DNA of 64,000 bases, from NCBI RefSeq assembly GCF_000682735.1, contig NZ_AWFD01000007.1, positions 51,645 through 115,644 on the forward strand. Direction: 5' to 3'. Below are positions 50,914-59,649 of the stretch, piece by piece. Source of the DNA: Hyphomonas sp. CY54-11-8 (GTDB lineage Bacteria; Pseudomonadota; Alphaproteobacteria; Caulobacterales; Hyphomonadaceae). Position 1 is the stretch's first letter; each line of letters starts with the position of its first letter. The notes below the pieces were generated by a model that ran no database searches, was not told the origin of the DNA, and worked only from the letters and a program-made list of their open reading frames with translations. The position numbers were made by a program, and so were the translations under genes.

Positions 50914-52212
50914 ATGATCCCTCGTTATACCCGTCCCGAAATGGCCGCCATCTGGTCTCCTGAAGCCCGCTTCGGCATCTGGCTTGAAATCGAGACGCTC
51001 GCTGCGGAAGCGATGGAAAATCTCGGCATCATTCCGGAAGGCACCACGGCCGCGGTTCGCGAGAAAGCCGCCTTCGAAGTGGACCGGATCGACGAAATCG
51101 AACGGGAAGTGAAGCATGACGTCATCGCCTTCCTGACAAATGTCGCGGAGCATGTTGGCGAGCCTGCCCGTTTCCTGCACCTAGGCATGACCTCTTCCGA
51201 CGTGCTCGATACCTGCCTGAACGTGCAGATGGTGCGCGCCGCAGACCTGCTGCTGACCGGAATCGACCGTGTGCTGGCCGCTCTTGAGAAGCGCGCCTTC
51301 GAACACAAGTTGACCCCGACCATCGGGCGCAGCCACGGCATCCATGCAGAGCCAACCACGTTTGGCGTGAAGCTCGCCACCTTCCATGCCGAGTTCCAGC
51401 GCGCCCGCACACGCCTGCTGATCGCCCGGGAAGAAGTCGCCACCTGCGCCATCTCCGGCGCTGTCGGCACCTTCGCTAACATTGACCCGAAAATCGAAGC
51501 GCACGTTGCCGAAAAGCTGGGTCTCGCCATCGAGCCCGTCTCGACACAGGTCATCCCGCGCGACCGTCACGCCATGTATTTCGCTGTGCTGGGCGTGATC
51601 GCCTCCTCGGTCGAACGCCTTGCCACCGAAGTGCGCCACCTTCAGCGCACGGAAGTGCTGGAAGCTGAGGAATTTTTCTCGGCCGGCCAGAAAGGCTCGT
51701 CCGCCATGCCGCACAAGCGTAACCCGGTGCTGACCGAAAACCTGACCGGCCTTGCCCGCCTCGTGCGTTCCGCCGTGACCCCGGCTCTCGAAAACGTCGC
51801 CCTCTGGCATGAGCGCGATATCTCGCACTCCTCCGTCGAGCGCGGCATCGGCCCGGACGCCACCGTCCATCTCGACTTCGCTTTGCATCGCCTCGCCGGT
51901 GTGGTCGAAAACCTCGTCGTCTATCCGGAGCGGATGCTCAAGACGCTGAACTCCATGGGCGGCCTGCACAATTCGCAGCGCGTCCTGCTCGCCCTCGTCG
52001 AAGCCGGAAACAGCCGCGAGGATTCCTACCGCATGGTTCAGCGCAACGCGATGAAGACCTGGGGCGGAGAAGGCCCGCTTCTGGAACTGCTCCAGAAGGA
52101 CGAAGACGTCATGGCGAAACTGACGAAGGAACAGATCGAGGACCTCTTCGACCTCGACTATCACTTCAAGCAGGTCGACACGATTTTTGAGCGCGTTTTC
52201 GGTCGCTCATAG
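50914..52212 (+). CDS. purB: Adenylosuccinate lyase
   Basis: 432 residues from the ATG at MIPRYTRPEMAAIW, with AGGA 8 bases upstream; an in-frame ATG at 50782 adds a non-conserved leader. It cleaves SAICAR and adenylosuccinate in purine synthesis. The fumarase/aspartase signature GSSAMPHKRNPVL lies near residue 265, TSSDVLDTCLNVQM near 95 and the catalytic His in GRSHGIHAEPTTFG near 135-150. It converges on eda. Confidence 0.97.
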   Translation: MIPRYTRPEMAAIWSPEARFGIWLEIETLAAEAMENLGIIPEGTTAAVREKAAFEVDRIDEIEREVKHDVIAFLTNVAEHVGEPARFLHLGMTSSDVLDTCLNVQMVRAADLLLTGIDRVLAALEKRAFEHKLTPTIGRSHGIHAEPTTFGVKLATFHAEFQRARTRLLIAREEVATCAISGAVGTFANIDPKIEAHVAEKLGLAIEPVSTQVIPRDRHAMYFAVLGVIASSVERLATEVRHLQRTEVLEAEEFFSAGQKGSSAMPHKRNPVLTENLTGLARLVRSAVTPALENVALWHERDISHSSVERGIGPDATVHLDFALHRLAGVVENLVVYPERMLKTLNSMGGLHNSQRVLLALVEAGNSREDSYRMVQRNAMKTWGGEGPLLELLQKDEDVMAKLTKEQIEDLFDLDYHFKQVDTIFERVFGRS

Positions 52213-52224
52213 TCGTCTGAAAGT

Positions 52225-52248
52225 CCGGACTGATCCGGCTTAGTCCGG
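52225..52248. terminator. Hairpin between convergent purB and eda
   Basis: CCGGACT pairs with AGTCCGG across a 10-base loop, 13 bases after purB and 17 bases before the eda end. There is no U-tract on either strand. Two TGATCA copies follow at about 52250-52267. It is possibly a weak shared terminator. Confidence 0.3.
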
Positions 52249-52264
52249 TATGATCATGGCCTGA

Positions 52265-52906
52265 TCATGAACTGATCGCGCTTAGCGCCTCTCTGGCTTT
52301 GCGCGAAATGCCTGCCCAGTCGCCGGATTCGACGTCAGCCTTGGTGGCAATCCAGGAACCGCCAACCGCCACGACATTTGGCAAGGCGAGGTAGTCACCC
52401 GCATTGTCGGCGCTGACGCCGCCCGTCGGCATGAACTGAAGATGCGGCAGCGGCCCGGCCAGCGCCTTGAGGGCTGGAACGCCGCCAGCAATGTTCGCCG
52501 GGAAAAGCTTCAGCAATTCAAAGCCTTCCTCATGACGGCTCATCGCCTCGCTCGCCGTCGCGATCCCGGGGATCAGCAATGGTTTGTGCTTGCCCAGCGC
52601 AGCCAGCAGCCCATGGCTCATCCCCGGCGAGACAAGGAAGTCCGCCCCCGCCTCCAGCGAATTGCGGACATCGTCGCCGTTCAGAACCGTCCCGGCCCCC
52701 ACCAACAGCTCCGGCGCTGCCGCCTTCATCGCCGCAATCGCCCCAATCCCCGCTGGTGTGCGAAGTGTGACTTCTGCAATGGTCAAACCACCATCCAGCA
52801 ATGCCTTCGCGAGCGGCGCGGCCTGCTCGACCGAACCGACCACCAACACCGGCACAACCGGCGCCTTGGCGGCTGCGAGCTTCAGCTCATTGAGAGAAGG
52901 CGTCAT
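52265..52906 (-). CDS. eda: 2-dehydro-3-deoxyphosphogluconate (KDPG) aldolase
   Basis: 213 residues from the ATG that overlaps the glk stop (ATGA). It cleaves KDPG to pyruvate and glyceraldehyde 3-phosphate, the last Entner-Doudoroff step. The Schiff-base lysine is in FELLKLFPAN, and the catalytic glutamate in IAEVTLRTPAG. MPTGGVSADN is typical. It is the last gene of the zwf-pgl-edd-glk-eda operon. Confidence 0.97.
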   Translation of the reverse strand: MTPSLNELKLAAAKAPVVPVLVVGSVEQAAPLAKALLDGGLTIAEVTLRTPAGIGAIAAMKAAAPELLVGAGTVLNGDDVRNSLEAGADFLVSPGMSHGLLAALGKHKPLLIPGIATASEAMSRHEEGFELLKLFPANIAGGVPALKALAGPLPHLQFMPTGGVSADNAGDYLALPNVVAVGGSWIATKADVESGDWAGISRKAREALSAISS

Positions 52907-53865
52907 TTGCGTTGCTCCTGCTCGTAAAAGGCGGCCGCACCAATCAGCGGCGCTTGCGGATCTTTCATCAGCATGACGGGGCAATGCTCGAGAAAGCTGC
53001 TCATCGGACCACGCTCATGGAAACGCTCTATGGCTTCAGGCATGCGCAGGAAATCCGCGATCCGCTCAGTCACGCCGCCAGCCAGTACAACACCGCCAAG
53101 CGCACCATTTGCCAAAACCAGGTCACCCACTGCACCCATCACAGTGCAGGCACGCACGAGGATCAGCTGGTAGAACATCTCATCGCCTGCATCGGCGCGC
53201 TGGCGCATCTCGGCAGGCGATAAATCCTCGACTGGGCGATCATAGATTTCGCAGAACGCCTCATGCACGGGCTGCAGACCGGTGCCGGATGAAACAAGCT
53301 CATTGGAAACATAGCCGAACTTCCGAAGCAGGATTTGAGTCAGCTGGAATTCAATATCGGTGCGGGGCGCAAAAGCGATATGGCCACCCTCGCCTGTCAA
53401 CACATGCCAGTTACCGGCTTCAGGTATGAGCGTGGCGACGCCGAACCCGGTGCCCGGCCCGGCAACGATAATCGGCGCGTCCGGTTCTGGCTTGCCGGGC
53501 AGGATATTCTCGAAATGTGCGCGATCGAACTCCGGCACGGCGCGCGCCATTGCAGTGAAATCATTGATCAGGCGAACATCTTCAAAACCGAAACGTTTTT
53601 GCAGTTTCTGTTCGGACACATGCCAGCCGCGATTGGTGAGGGTGACCTCACCATGCTGCACAGGGCCTGCCAAGGCGAAACATGCCCTGTTTACACGCGT
53701 ATTCGAGCGATCGAGATATGACTTCAGCACCTCTTCGAACTGGTGGAAATCATCGCCGGCGAACTTTTCGAATTTATCGGCAACGATCTTTCCGTCCTGT
53801 CGGTGAGCAATGGAGAAGCGGACATTAGTCCCCCCGACGTCACCGACCAGAATTCTTTCTGCCAA
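52903..53865 (-). CDS. glk: Glucokinase
   Basis: 320 residues. ATP-dependent glucose kinase of the E. coli Glk type (COG0837). ILVGDVGGTNVRFSIA binds ATP phosphates, GPGTGFGVATLI and GEGGHIAFAP are conserved. The start is TTG, supported by GAGGAGG about 8 bases upstream inside the edd end. It delivers glucose 6-phosphate to Zwf. Confidence 0.95.
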   Translation of the reverse strand: MAERILVGDVGGTNVRFSIAHRQDGKIVADKFEKFAGDDFHQFEEVLKSYLDRSNTRVNRACFALAGPVQHGEVTLTNRGWHVSEQKLQKRFGFEDVRLINDFTAMARAVPEFDRAHFENILPGKPEPDAPIIVAGPGTGFGVATLIPEAGNWHVLTGEGGHIAFAPRTDIEFQLTQILLRKFGYVSNELVSSGTGLQPVHEAFCEIYDRPVEDLSPAEMRQRADAGDEMFYQLILVRACTVMGAVGDLVLANGALGGVVLAGGVTERIADFLRMPEAIERFHERGPMSSFLEHCPVMLMKDPQAPLIGAAAFYEQEQRK

Positions 53866-53868
53866 GGA

Positions 53869-55701
53869 TCAGTCCTCCTCAGATACGAAAGCGAACTGGC
53901 TGGCACCACTGTCAGCCGTTCCGCTCATCTGACGGAAATAGGAGAACATCTCACGGCCGAGGCCAACAGACGAGGCGTTCGGCCGGAACTCTGCCGGTTG
54001 GCGCGCTGCAAATTCGGATGGGTCTACCTTGATATCCAACGTTCCTCTCTCTGCGTCGAAAACGATGATGTCGCCGTCGCGGACACGCGCGAGCGGGCCA
54101 CCGCGCGCAGCTTCCGGACTAACATGGATGGCGGATGGCACTTTGCCGCTCGCACCGGACATACGGCCATCCGTAACCAAGGCGACTTTGAAACCTCTGT
54201 CCTGCAGCACGCCGAGCGGAGGTGTCAGACTATGAAGTTCCGGCATTCCATTCGCCGCAGGTCCCTGGAAACGGACAACGGCGACAATATCACGGTCCAG
54301 CCGACCGGCTTCAAACGCTTCTTTCAAGGCTTCCTGGGATTCGAACACGACCGCTGGCGCTTCCAGGACACGCTTCTCCGGTTTCACGGCAGAGACCTTG
54401 GATACGCCACGGCCGAGAGGTCCGGTCATCAGGCGAAGACCGCCATCGGCAGAGAACGGATCGCTCGCAGGCCGGATAATCTCCAGATCACCGCTTTCTT
54501 CTGGAGCGGGGCGCCAGGAAACCTTGTCCCCATCCAGGAACGGCTCATGCGAATAGCCGGAGATTGGCCCTGCCACACCTTGCGCGTCACCATTCAGCAG
54601 GCCGGCACTCAGAAGTTCGCGGACGAGGAAGCCCATGCCACCCGCCGCATGGAAATGGTTCACATCGGCAGGCCCGTTCGGATAGATCCGTGTCAGGAGC
54701 GGTGTGACATGGCTGATTTCCGCAAAATCCTCCAGTGTGACAATGAGGCCCGCTGCCGCTGCCATGGCTGGAATATGCAGGGCATGATTGGTTGAACCGC
54801 CAGTCGCCATCAGGCCGACGATGCCGTTGACGATGGAGCGCTCGTCGATGATTTCGCCGGCTGGCAAGTAGCTGTCTCCTTGCGCCGTAATCTCTGCCGC
54901 CCGATGGGCCGCGGCTTTTGTGAGCGCCGTGCGAAGCGGCGTACCGGGATTGGTGAAAGCCGCCCCCGGCAAATGGAAGCCCATGACCTCCATCAACATC
55001 TGATTGGAGTTAGCCGTACCGTAGAAGGTGCAGGTGCCCTGCGCGTGGTAACTTTCTGCCTCAGCTTTCAACAGAGCGCTGCGGTCGACCTTGCCTTCTG
55101 CAAATAACTGACGGATACGGATTTTTTCTGGATTCGGGAGCCCGGACGGCATCGGTCCGGCAGGCACGAAAATAGATGGGATCCAGCCGAAGCGGAGTGC
55201 CGCGATCACGAGCCCTGGAACGATCTTGTCACAAACGCCAAGATGAAGGGCGGCATCAAACACGTCATGACTGAGCCCCACCGCAGATGCCATCGCGATG
55301 ACGTCCCGTGAAAATAGCGACAGTTCCATGCCCTGCTGGCCTTGCGTAACTCCGTCGCACATGGCCGGAACACCGCCTGCCACCTGTGCCACGGCATTCA
55401 CTTCGCGGGCGGCTTCACGGATGAGTTCCGGATAGTGCTCGAACGGTGCGTGGGCCGAGAGCATGTCGTTGTACGCGGTGATGATGCCAATGTTCGGCCA
55501 GCCTGCGCCAAGGAGATGGGTTTTCTCGATCACGGCGCACCCGGCCGAGGCGTGTGCCAGATTGCCTTCCGTCAGACGCTGCCGGGCAAACCCTTTCGGG
55601 CGCCGTGAACGGATCATTTCAAGATAGGCAGCGCGCGGCTCAGCTGATCTCTGGCGAATGCGCTCTGTGACTTCGGTGATCTTCGGATGCAATTTGGTCA
55701 T
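53869..55701 (-). CDS. edd: 6-phosphogluconate dehydratase
   Basis: 610 residues. It dehydrates 6-phosphogluconate to KDPG, the defining Entner-Doudoroff reaction, using a 4Fe-4S cluster. [34 protein letters not shown] (cluster Cys) and [14 protein letters not shown] identify the IlvD/Edd family, and the phosphosugar context selects Edd. pgl directly abuts it upstream. Confidence 0.96.
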   Translation of the reverse strand: MTKLHPKITEVTERIRQRSAEPRAAYLEMIRSRRPKGFARQRLTEGNLAHASAGCAVIEKTHLLGAGWPNIGIITAYNDMLSAHAPFEHYPELIREAAREVNAVAQVAGGVPAMCDGVTQGQQGMELSLFSRDVIAMASAVGLSHDVFDAALHLGVCDKIVPGLVIAALRFGWIPSIFVPAGPMPSGLPNPEKIRIRQLFAEGKVDRSALLKAEAESYHAQGTCTFYGTANSNQMLMEVMGFHLPGAAFTNPGTPLRTALTKAAAHRAAEITAQGDSYLPAGEIIDERSIVNGIVGLMATGGSTNHALHIPAMAAAAGLIVTLEDFAEISHVTPLLTRIYPNGPADVNHFHAAGGMGFLVRELLSAGLLNGDAQGVAGPISGYSHEPFLDGDKVSWRPAPEESGDLEIIRPASDPFSADGGLRLMTGPLGRGVSKVSAVKPEKRVLEAPAVVFESQEALKEAFEAGRLDRDIVAVVRFQGPAANGMPELHSLTPPLGVLQDRGFKVALVTDGRMSGASGKVPSAIHVSPEAARGGPLARVRDGDIIVFDAERGTLDIKVDPSEFAARQPAEFRPNASSVGLGREMFSYFRQMSGTADSGASQFAFVSEED

Positions 55702-56412
55702 CTAGGGGGCCCATATGATTGTGAGACGCGGACCGAGCTTGTCGATGGCATGGCGGACAGGCATTTCCATCGGATCTGCCTTCAATGCGCGCTCGAGAAC
55801 ATCCAGCTTCTCATTGCCGAACAACAACATCAACGCCATGCGCGCCGAGGTGACCGCTGGTCCGGTCAATGTCAGCCTCTGTGTATGGGAACCCGCAATC
55901 AGGCATCCGGTTGCATCAATAGCTGCAATCAATTCCCCATTCGAAGGCAACAACGCACTCTCAAGACCTTTGGACCCTGGGAACCAACTGGCTGTATGGC
56001 CGTCACTGCCCATGCCGAGAAGTATGACATCAATGGGTGAACAATGCGGCGTGTAAGCCGCGTTGCGATCCGCCACTGCGTCGTGCGGATTGGCGGCACG
56101 GGTCTTCATCGGCACCAGCCCCGCCGCGCCCGCCTTTCCTGTCAGCAGACGGGTCCGAACGAGCGACTCATTCGAAGCATCACTCTCCGTCGACACCCAA
56201 CGCTCATCGACGAGACCGACGCTCACACTTTCCCACGGCAGCGCCCAGCCAGACAGGCGATCGAACAGCGGGCCCGGCGTCGAACCGCCGGACGTCATGA
56301 AATCCGCTCGCCCCCGATCTGCGATGGCGCGCTCCACTCCTCCCGCAACAAATTTCGCGGCAAAATCCAATGCGGCGTCGCGTGTTTCGAAGCGAGAGAG
56401 TTCATGCTTCAT
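55702..56412 (-). CDS. pgl: 6-phosphogluconolactonase
   Basis: 236 residues of the DevB/SOL type. It hydrolyses 6-phosphogluconolactone. TSGGSTPGPLFDRLS, VGLVDERWVSTES and LGMGSDGHTASWFPG are the three conserved motifs. It lies 4 bases after zwf and ends at the base before edd starts. Confidence 0.96.
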   Translation of the reverse strand: MKHELSRFETRDAALDFAAKFVAGGVERAIADRGRADFMTSGGSTPGPLFDRLSGWALPWESVSVGLVDERWVSTESDASNESLVRTRLLTGKAGAAGLVPMKTRAANPHDAVADRNAAYTPHCSPIDVILLGMGSDGHTASWFPGSKGLESALLPSNGELIAAIDATGCLIAGSHTQRLTLTGPAVTSARMALMLLFGNEKLDVLERALKADPMEMPVRHAIDKLGPRLTIIWAP

Positions 56413-56416
56413 GGGG

Positions 56417-57886
56417 TCAGAGGCCTTCCCACCATGCGCGGTCGTCGCGGTCCATCAGCATAGCTGCGGCCAGTGGGCCATCGCTTCCGGCAGGATAAGG
56501 CTCCGGCGCATCGCCCGCCTGTTCCCAGGCTTCGATCAGGGAGTCGACCCACGCCCAGGCGGCTTCGACTTCTTCTTTGCGCATGAACAGGGACAGGTTC
56601 CCCCGCACCACATCCATAAGCAAACGCTCATAAGCATCCGGATAGCGGACCGTGAAACTCTCCGCATAAGACAGGTTGAGCGGCATGGATTTTACGCGCA
56701 GACCGCCGGGGCCGGGCTCCTTGATCTGCACAAACAGGCGTACGCCTTCATCAGGTTGCAGGCGGATGACCAGCCTGTTGGCCATGTCATTGCCTTCACC
56801 GAACAGAGAGTGCGGCGTTTTCTTGAACTGGATCACGATATCCGAATGCCGGTGTGACATGCGCTTGCCGGTGCGCAGGTAAAACGGCACGCCCGCCCAA
56901 CGCCAATTGTCGATCCCGGCCTTGATCGCCACGAAGGTTTCGGTGGTGCTTTTCTCATCCCCTGAAAGCTCTTCGGCGTACCCCTTTACGGCTTCGCCTC
57001 CCTTCATGCCGGCCTTGTACTGACCCCGCACAGTCTGCTTCTTTGCGGCTTCGCCGTGAATGGGCATCAACGCATTGAGCACCTTGATCTTCTCGGTACG
57101 GACGTCGTCGTCTTCGAGCTGGTTTGGCGGTTCCATTGCCGTGAGGCAAAGGAGCTGCAACATGTGGTTTTGCACCATGTCCCGCAATGCGCCAGAGCGG
57201 TCGTAGTAGTCGGCCCGGCCTTCCAGGCCGAGATCTTCGGCAACAGTGATCTGGACATGGTCGATATAGTTCCGGGACCAGAGCGGTTCGAAGAGGATAT
57301 TCCCGAACCGCAACACCATCAGATTTTGTACCGTCTCCTTGCCGAGATAATGGTCGATCCGGAATACCTGCCGCTCCGAGAAAACCGCGCCCACCCCATC
57401 ATTGATCGTCCGGGCTGATTCAAGATCCGTTCCGATCGGCTTCTCCAGCACCACGCGCGTGTTGCTTGTCGCGAGGCCCTCCCGGCCAAGGGCGTTACAG
57501 ATGTCGACATAAAGGCTGGGCGCCGTGGCCAGGTAAAAGACGCAGGCCCGGTCACCATCCATCGTCAGCTTGGATTTCAATTGCGGCCAGTCTGCCTTGG
57601 CGCTGGTGGCGTCAATCGAGACATAATGGATCAGTTTCTCGAACTTTTTCCATTCCTTGTCGTCCCAATTTTCACCGGTCGCTTTCTCGCAGGCTTCCCG
57701 CGCCATTGACCGATAGGCCTTGTCATCAAGATCAGAGCGGGCCGTTCCTACGATCGCGCTGTTTTCGGGAATCTGGCCATCCAGCCATCTATGAAAGAGT
57801 GCAGGCAGGAGCTTCCGGCGGGAAAGATCCCCCGTTCCCCCGAATATGACGATGTCGAAGGGGTCGACCGGTATGAATTTGGCCAT
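56417..57886 (-). CDS. zwf: Glucose-6-phosphate dehydrogenase
   Basis: 489 residues from the ATG at MAKFIPVDPF, with AAAGGAG upstream. It oxidises glucose 6-phosphate with NAD(P)+. FGGTGDLSRRKLLPALF binds the nucleotide, and FRIDHYLGKETVQN is the substrate site with the catalytic His region. It is the first gene of the Entner-Doudoroff operon; the 158-base leader holds a 14-base palindrome. Confidence 0.97.
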   Translation of the reverse strand: MAKFIPVDPFDIVIFGGTGDLSRRKLLPALFHRWLDGQIPENSAIVGTARSDLDDKAYRSMAREACEKATGENWDDKEWKKFEKLIHYVSIDATSAKADWPQLKSKLTMDGDRACVFYLATAPSLYVDICNALGREGLATSNTRVVLEKPIGTDLESARTINDGVGAVFSERQVFRIDHYLGKETVQNLMVLRFGNILFEPLWSRNYIDHVQITVAEDLGLEGRADYYDRSGALRDMVQNHMLQLLCLTAMEPPNQLEDDDVRTEKIKVLNALMPIHGEAAKKQTVRGQYKAGMKGGEAVKGYAEELSGDEKSTTETFVAIKAGIDNWRWAGVPFYLRTGKRMSHRHSDIVIQFKKTPHSLFGEGNDMANRLVIRLQPDEGVRLFVQIKEPGPGGLRVKSMPLNLSYAESFTVRYPDAYERLLMDVVRGNLSLFMRKEEVEAAWAWVDSLIEAWEQAGDAPEPYPAGSDGPLAAAMLMDRDDRAWWEGL

Positions 57887-58003
57887 GTCGAGCTCCTTTG
57901 GAGAGGCTGGCAAACGGGTTTCCTGTATTCTTGTTAGAGCAATCTGGACGCGCTGAAAAACTCTGGAACGACGGAATCATGCATCATCCCCAAAACGCCC
58001 AAC

Positions 58004-58017
58004 AATTCAGATGAATT
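58004..58017. promoter_or_regulatory. Palindrome in the zwf leader, operator-like
   Basis: AATTCA-GA-TGAATT, perfect 6-bp arms, about 120 bases upstream of the zwf start and 28 bases past the alpha-glucosidase stop. Outer flanks read ACA and ACA. It resembles, but does not match, a HexR-type TGTAATT...AATTACA site. Confidence 0.35.
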
Positions 58018-58044
58018 ACACGTGATCTTCTTCCCAGGCAGCAC

Positions 58045-59649
58045 TTAGCGCCTCAGGATCACGAATGTGTAAGGTGGCATGGTCCTCGCCTGCAAATCTA
58101 TCGTGCTGCCGGTCTGCGACAGCACCGTGCCGCAAAGATCCGCCGACTCCGGTATCTCAACGGGCTCTGCACCGAGATTGAACAGGCAGGTCACCGTTTC
58201 CTCTTCGCATGTGCGGATCATGGTGAGCAAGGATACTGGGCCGTCCACAAATTCTACGTCTCCCCATCTCAGAGCCGGACTGCCTCTTCGCACTTCCAGG
58301 AGTTTTCGGGTGAAGTTCAGGACCGAGTCCGGGTCTTCGTCCTGCACGCCAACCGATAGATCAGGATGATCCGGCCCAACCGGCAGCCAGGGCTCAACCG
58401 AGGAAAATCCCGCATGCGGAGCCGCTCGCTTCCAAGGCATTGGCGTCCGCGCGCCATCACGGCCAAGCGTTCTTGGCCAGTTTGCGATGGCTTCCGGATC
58501 CTGCAGGGCTTCAAAGGGTACATCCACCTGAGTCAGGCCCAGTTCTTCGCCCTGATACAGGATCGGATTGCCCCGCAAGCACAGGAGAAGCGCGTTGGTC
58601 AACCTTGCAAACCGGGGACGCTCCGCCCCGTCATACCAACGGCTGACACAGCGCGGAGCGTCGTGGTTCGAGAAAGCCCATGACGGCCAGCCTTCTTCTA
58701 TCGATCCTACCCAGTTTCCCTGCGACCGTCGCACACGCTTGGCTGTGAGCGTTGGAGCATAAAGGAAATCGAAGCTGTAGGCGGCCGTCAGCCGTTTATC
58801 GCCCCTTGTATAGGTGCGCATGGTGGGAAGAGGATCATCGCTTGCCACTTCGGCCACGGTGTAACGATCGCCGTATTCGTCCGTCAGCTTTCGAACCCGC
58901 TCCAGAAATCCCGGCACCTCTGGCCGGGACTGATTGTAGACGCGGCGCTGCAGATCAAACGGTCTGGTGATCGTCCGGCCAGTTGGATCCCAGGGCGGAT
59001 TGTCCTGGAAGGCCTGATCATGCATGGCAAAATTGATCGCATCCAGCCGGAAGCCATCTACACCCTTGTCCAGCCAGAAACGCGCGGTGCCCAGCAAGGC
59101 ATCCTGCACATCCGGATTGTGCACGTTCAACTGAGGTTGCTCCGGCAGGAAATTATGCATGAAGTATTGCTGACGCCGCGCATCCCATGTCCACGCGGCC
59201 CCGCCGAACACTGCTTGCCAGTTGTTGGGAGGCGTGCCGTCGGGCTTCGGATCCTTCCAGACATACCAGTCCGCCTTCGGATTGTCCCGGCTCTGGCGAG
59301 ACTCCGTGAACCAGGCATGCTGGTCTGATGTGTGAGCGTAAACCTGGTCGATGACGACCTTCAGCCCGTACCCGTGGGCGCGGTTCAGAAGCCGATCAAA
59401 ATCGTCCAGCGTCCCGAAGACGGAGTCCACGGCACAATAATCTGAGACATCGTAGCCGAAATCTTTCATGGGAGAGGCGAAGAAAGGCGAGATCCAGATC
59501 CCGTCCACACCGAGCGACGCGATATAATCCAGCTTCCGGGTGATCCCCTGCAGATCACCCACACCATCGCCATTGGTATCGAGATAAGACCGCGGATAGA
59601 TCTGGTACAGCACTGCACCGCGCCACCATGGCTGTTCTGGTTGGCTCAT
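58045..59649 (-). CDS. Alpha-glucosidase, glycoside hydrolase family 13 (subfamily 23-like)
   Basis: 534 residues, cytoplasmic by the lack of a signal peptide. (beta/alpha)8 catalytic domain with nucleophile Asp203 (GFRLDAIN), acid/base Glu267 (VAEVAS) and Asp330 (FSNHDAPR). The first conserved region reads DQVYAHTSDQH rather than the usual DxxxNH, as in proteobacterial GH13_23 alpha-glucosidases that act on maltose-type links or alkyl glucosides. It likely releases glucose for the adjacent Entner-Doudoroff genes. Its start overlaps the GMC oxidoreductase stop (ATGA), so the two are coupled. Confidence 0.92.
   Translation of the reverse strand: MSQPEQPWWRGAVLYQIYPRSYLDTNGDGVGDLQGITRKLDYIASLGVDGIWISPFFASPMKDFGYDVSDYCAVDSVFGTLDDFDRLLNRAHGYGLKVVIDQVYAHTSDQHAWFTESRQSRDNPKADWYVWKDPKPDGTPPNNWQAVFGGAAWTWDARRQQYFMHNFLPEQPQLNVHNPDVQDALLGTARFWLDKGVDGFRLDAINFAMHDQAFQDNPPWDPTGRTITRPFDLQRRVYNQSRPEVPGFLERVRKLTDEYGDRYTVAEVASDDPLPTMRTYTRGDKRLTAAYSFDFLYAPTLTAKRVRRSQGNWVGSIEEGWPSWAFSNHDAPRCVSRWYDGAERPRFARLTNALLLCLRGNPILYQGEELGLTQVDVPFEALQDPEAIANWPRTLGRDGARTPMPWKRAAPHAGFSSVEPWLPVGPDHPDLSVGVQDEDPDSVLNFTRKLLEVRRGSPALRWGDVEFVDGPVSLLTMIRTCEEETVTCLFNLGAEPVEIPESADLCGTVLSQTGSTIDLQARTMPPYTFVILRR

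Noticed and set aside
58004..58017. Palindrome as a HexR binding site
   Set aside because: The spacing and outer bases do not match the HexR consensus; kept only as an unassigned operator-like dyad.
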